Positions 7,629-7,652 of a stretch of 7,652 nucleotides of DNA are shown piece after piece (position 1 is the first letter of the stretch; each line of letters starts with the position of its first letter). Below the pieces are notes generated by a model that made no database searches, was not told the origin of the DNA, and saw only the letters and a list, made by a program, of their open reading frames with translations. The stretch spans positions 1 through 7,652 of the forward strand of contig CALQLM010000042.1 in the NCBI GenBank assembly GCA_943331415.1, read 5' to 3'. Both the position numbers and the translations under genes were made by a program. The stretch comes from Bifidobacterium breve (lineage in GTDB: Bacteria; Actinomycetota; Actinomycetes; Mycobacteriales; Mycobacteriaceae).

Positions 7629-7652
7629 CTATGTCTACCCGCGTACGGTCGC

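Overview
The window is GC-rich, densely packed DNA from a mycobacterium (Mycobacterium or Mycolicibacterium type). The clearest evidence is a complete antigen 85 mycolyltransferase, a family confined to mycolic-acid-containing Actinobacteria. A cyclase and channel pair that, from memory, matches the M. tuberculosis Rv2435c/Rv2434c pair in order, length and architecture supports this, as do several GTG starts. No sequence search could be run, so species and orthology are inferred.

Layout: on the minus strand, the N-terminal 40% or so of a CitMHS-family citrate/metal transporter runs off the left edge (1-560). It is preceded by a perfect 10-bp hairpin and then a PaaI-like hotdog thioesterase (696-1319). 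A 68-bp divergent spacer separates this from plus-strand genes: a compact cytoplasmic GH13 (alpha-amylase family) hydrolase (1388-2695), a membrane receptor with Cache-like sensor, HAMP and class III cyclase domains (2811-4979), an MscS-type channel with a C-terminal cyclic-nucleotide-binding domain (4976-6406), and an FbpC-like antigen 85 protein (6575-7573) closed by a strong hairpin terminator (7587-7628).

The most interesting part is the cyclase-channel pair. The two genes overlap by 4 bp (GTGA) and so are probably translationally coupled, and their domains suggest a complete circuit: outside stimulus, sensor, nucleotide messenger, gated channel. Yet the cyclase has substitutions at four of the six canonical catalytic positions, nearly all chemically conservative swaps (K to R, D to N, N to Q, R to K). 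The channel's phosphate-binding cassette has also lost the consensus Glu (now Gln) and the consensus Arg. Producer and receiver therefore appear to have departed from the canonical cAMP chemistry together. This could mean a different ligand, or signalling by protein contact through a pseudo-cyclase. This is inference from residues, not demonstrated activity.

The remaining genes look like independent metabolic or envelope units. No tRNA, rRNA, CRISPR array, insertion sequence or prophage element was seen.
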